A stretch of 64,000 nt of DNA, taken from assembly GCF_001027105.1 (NCBI RefSeq), contig NZ_CP011526.1, positions 2,418,001 to 2,482,000 on the forward strand, given 5' to 3'. Within the stretch, counting starts at the first letter, position 1. Each line of letters starts with the position of its first letter. Below the pieces are notes generated by a model. The model saw only the letters and a list, made by a program, of their open reading frames with translations. It did no database searches and was not told where the DNA came from. Shown one piece after another: positions 61,007 through 64,000 of this stretch. The position numbers and the translations under genes were made by a program. The stretch is from Staphylococcus aureus. Lineage in GTDB: Bacteria; Bacillota; Bacilli; Staphylococcales; Staphylococcaceae.

Positions 61007-61061
61007 CAAATCGTAATGATTATTTTTCTCAATTATTTGCTTATTTTTATGTAAATGTCAA
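61007..61061 (-). promoter_or_regulatory. Internal cntA promoter with Zur/Fur-like box
   Basis: On the minus strand the -35 is TTGACA (61061-61056), the spacer is 18 nt and the -10 is AATAAT (61037-61032). The box AAATCGTAAT-G-ATTAT (61008-61023) has one half identical to the Zur consensus and a degenerate second half. It covers the expected start site. Zur and Fur control of cnt is known; the exact site here is my reading. Confidence 0.65.
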
Positions 61062-61106
61062 ACATAATTCAATAATTTTTTTCTATTATAAAACTTCAAA
61101 CCCTTA

Positions 61107-64000
<2,894 letters not shown>

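Overview
The window is a chromosomal segment of Staphylococcus aureus, or a very close relative. The evidence is its low G+C content and a set of S. aureus hallmarks: sbi, the gamma-hemolysin genes hlgA/hlgC/hlgB, a bioD-A-B-F-W cluster, opuCABCD, an SprA2/PepA2-type toxin-antitoxin pair, YefM-YoeB, STAR-like GGGGCCCC repeats, and the complete staphylopine (cnt) operon. I see no transposase, integrase, tRNA, rRNA or CRISPR array. The few transfer-like scars are short repeats around toxin-antitoxin loci.

Layout. 1-3.1 kb: a truncated DHA2 drug exporter, a 34-codon basic peptide behind a near-consensus Zur box, gpmA, and a Mn-type CDF exporter (MntE-like). A perfect MntR/DtxR-like palindrome lies between mntE and gpmA. 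3.2-9.2 kb: immune-evasion island of sbi and gamma-hemolysin, with SaeR direct repeats before sbi, hlgA and hlgC. 9.2-14.6 kb: biotin operon reading leftward from a BirA operator, ending in an ECF S-component-like membrane protein. 14.8-19.3 kb: a pair of Fur-controlled exporter-fold ABC half-transporters, bracketed by two copies of a type I antitoxin RNA gene. One copy is an orphan with a decayed toxin; the other is the intact SprA2AS/PepA2 pair. 19.4-36.9 kb: ordinary transport and metabolism, comprising GtrA, glycerate kinase, a membrane coiled-coil protein, a Bcr/CflA exporter, a GyrI-like protein, a C39-like peptidase, a metallophosphoesterase, an amino-acid permease, a CPA1 antiporter, a KimA-like K+ transporter, Flp, an NAD-epimerase, a ketopantoate-reductase-like protein and a DHA2-like MFS. 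37.2-40.8 kb: opuC compatible-solute ABC importer. 41.4-54.6 kb: a YdeI-like protein, amino-acid permease, carboxylesterase, MFS exporter, FetAB-like ABC exporter, M42 aminopeptidase, YefM-YoeB between 70-bp direct repeats, a YehR-like lipoprotein, a GltB-like FMN protein and a CPBP-like membrane protein. 54.8-64.0 kb: cntE-F-D-C-B-A-M-L-K, with cntK running off the right edge.

The genes form several themes. Metal homeostasis is dense: a Zur-like box before the small peptide, an MntR-like box before the metal-independent phosphoglycerate mutase next to a Mn exporter, a Fur box on the ABC pair, a FetAB-like exporter, and staphylopine synthesis, export and import with a Zur-like half-site on the internal cntA promoter. 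Osmotic and ion homeostasis is covered by OpuC, the KimA-like transporter and the CPA1 antiporter. Host attack is represented by Sbi and the two gamma-hemolysin S components plus the shared F component, which form HlgAB and HlgCB pores.

Most genes belong to known families. The items least explained by standard annotation are the Zur-boxed 34-aa peptide, the MntR-like palindrome at gpmA, the orphan antitoxin RNA, the repeats bracketing the ABC pair and the YefM-YoeB module, and the S-component-like protein in the pimelate-dependent biotin operon. No database or folding program was run. Family names come from motif recognition, and regulator sites from comparison with remembered consensus sequences.
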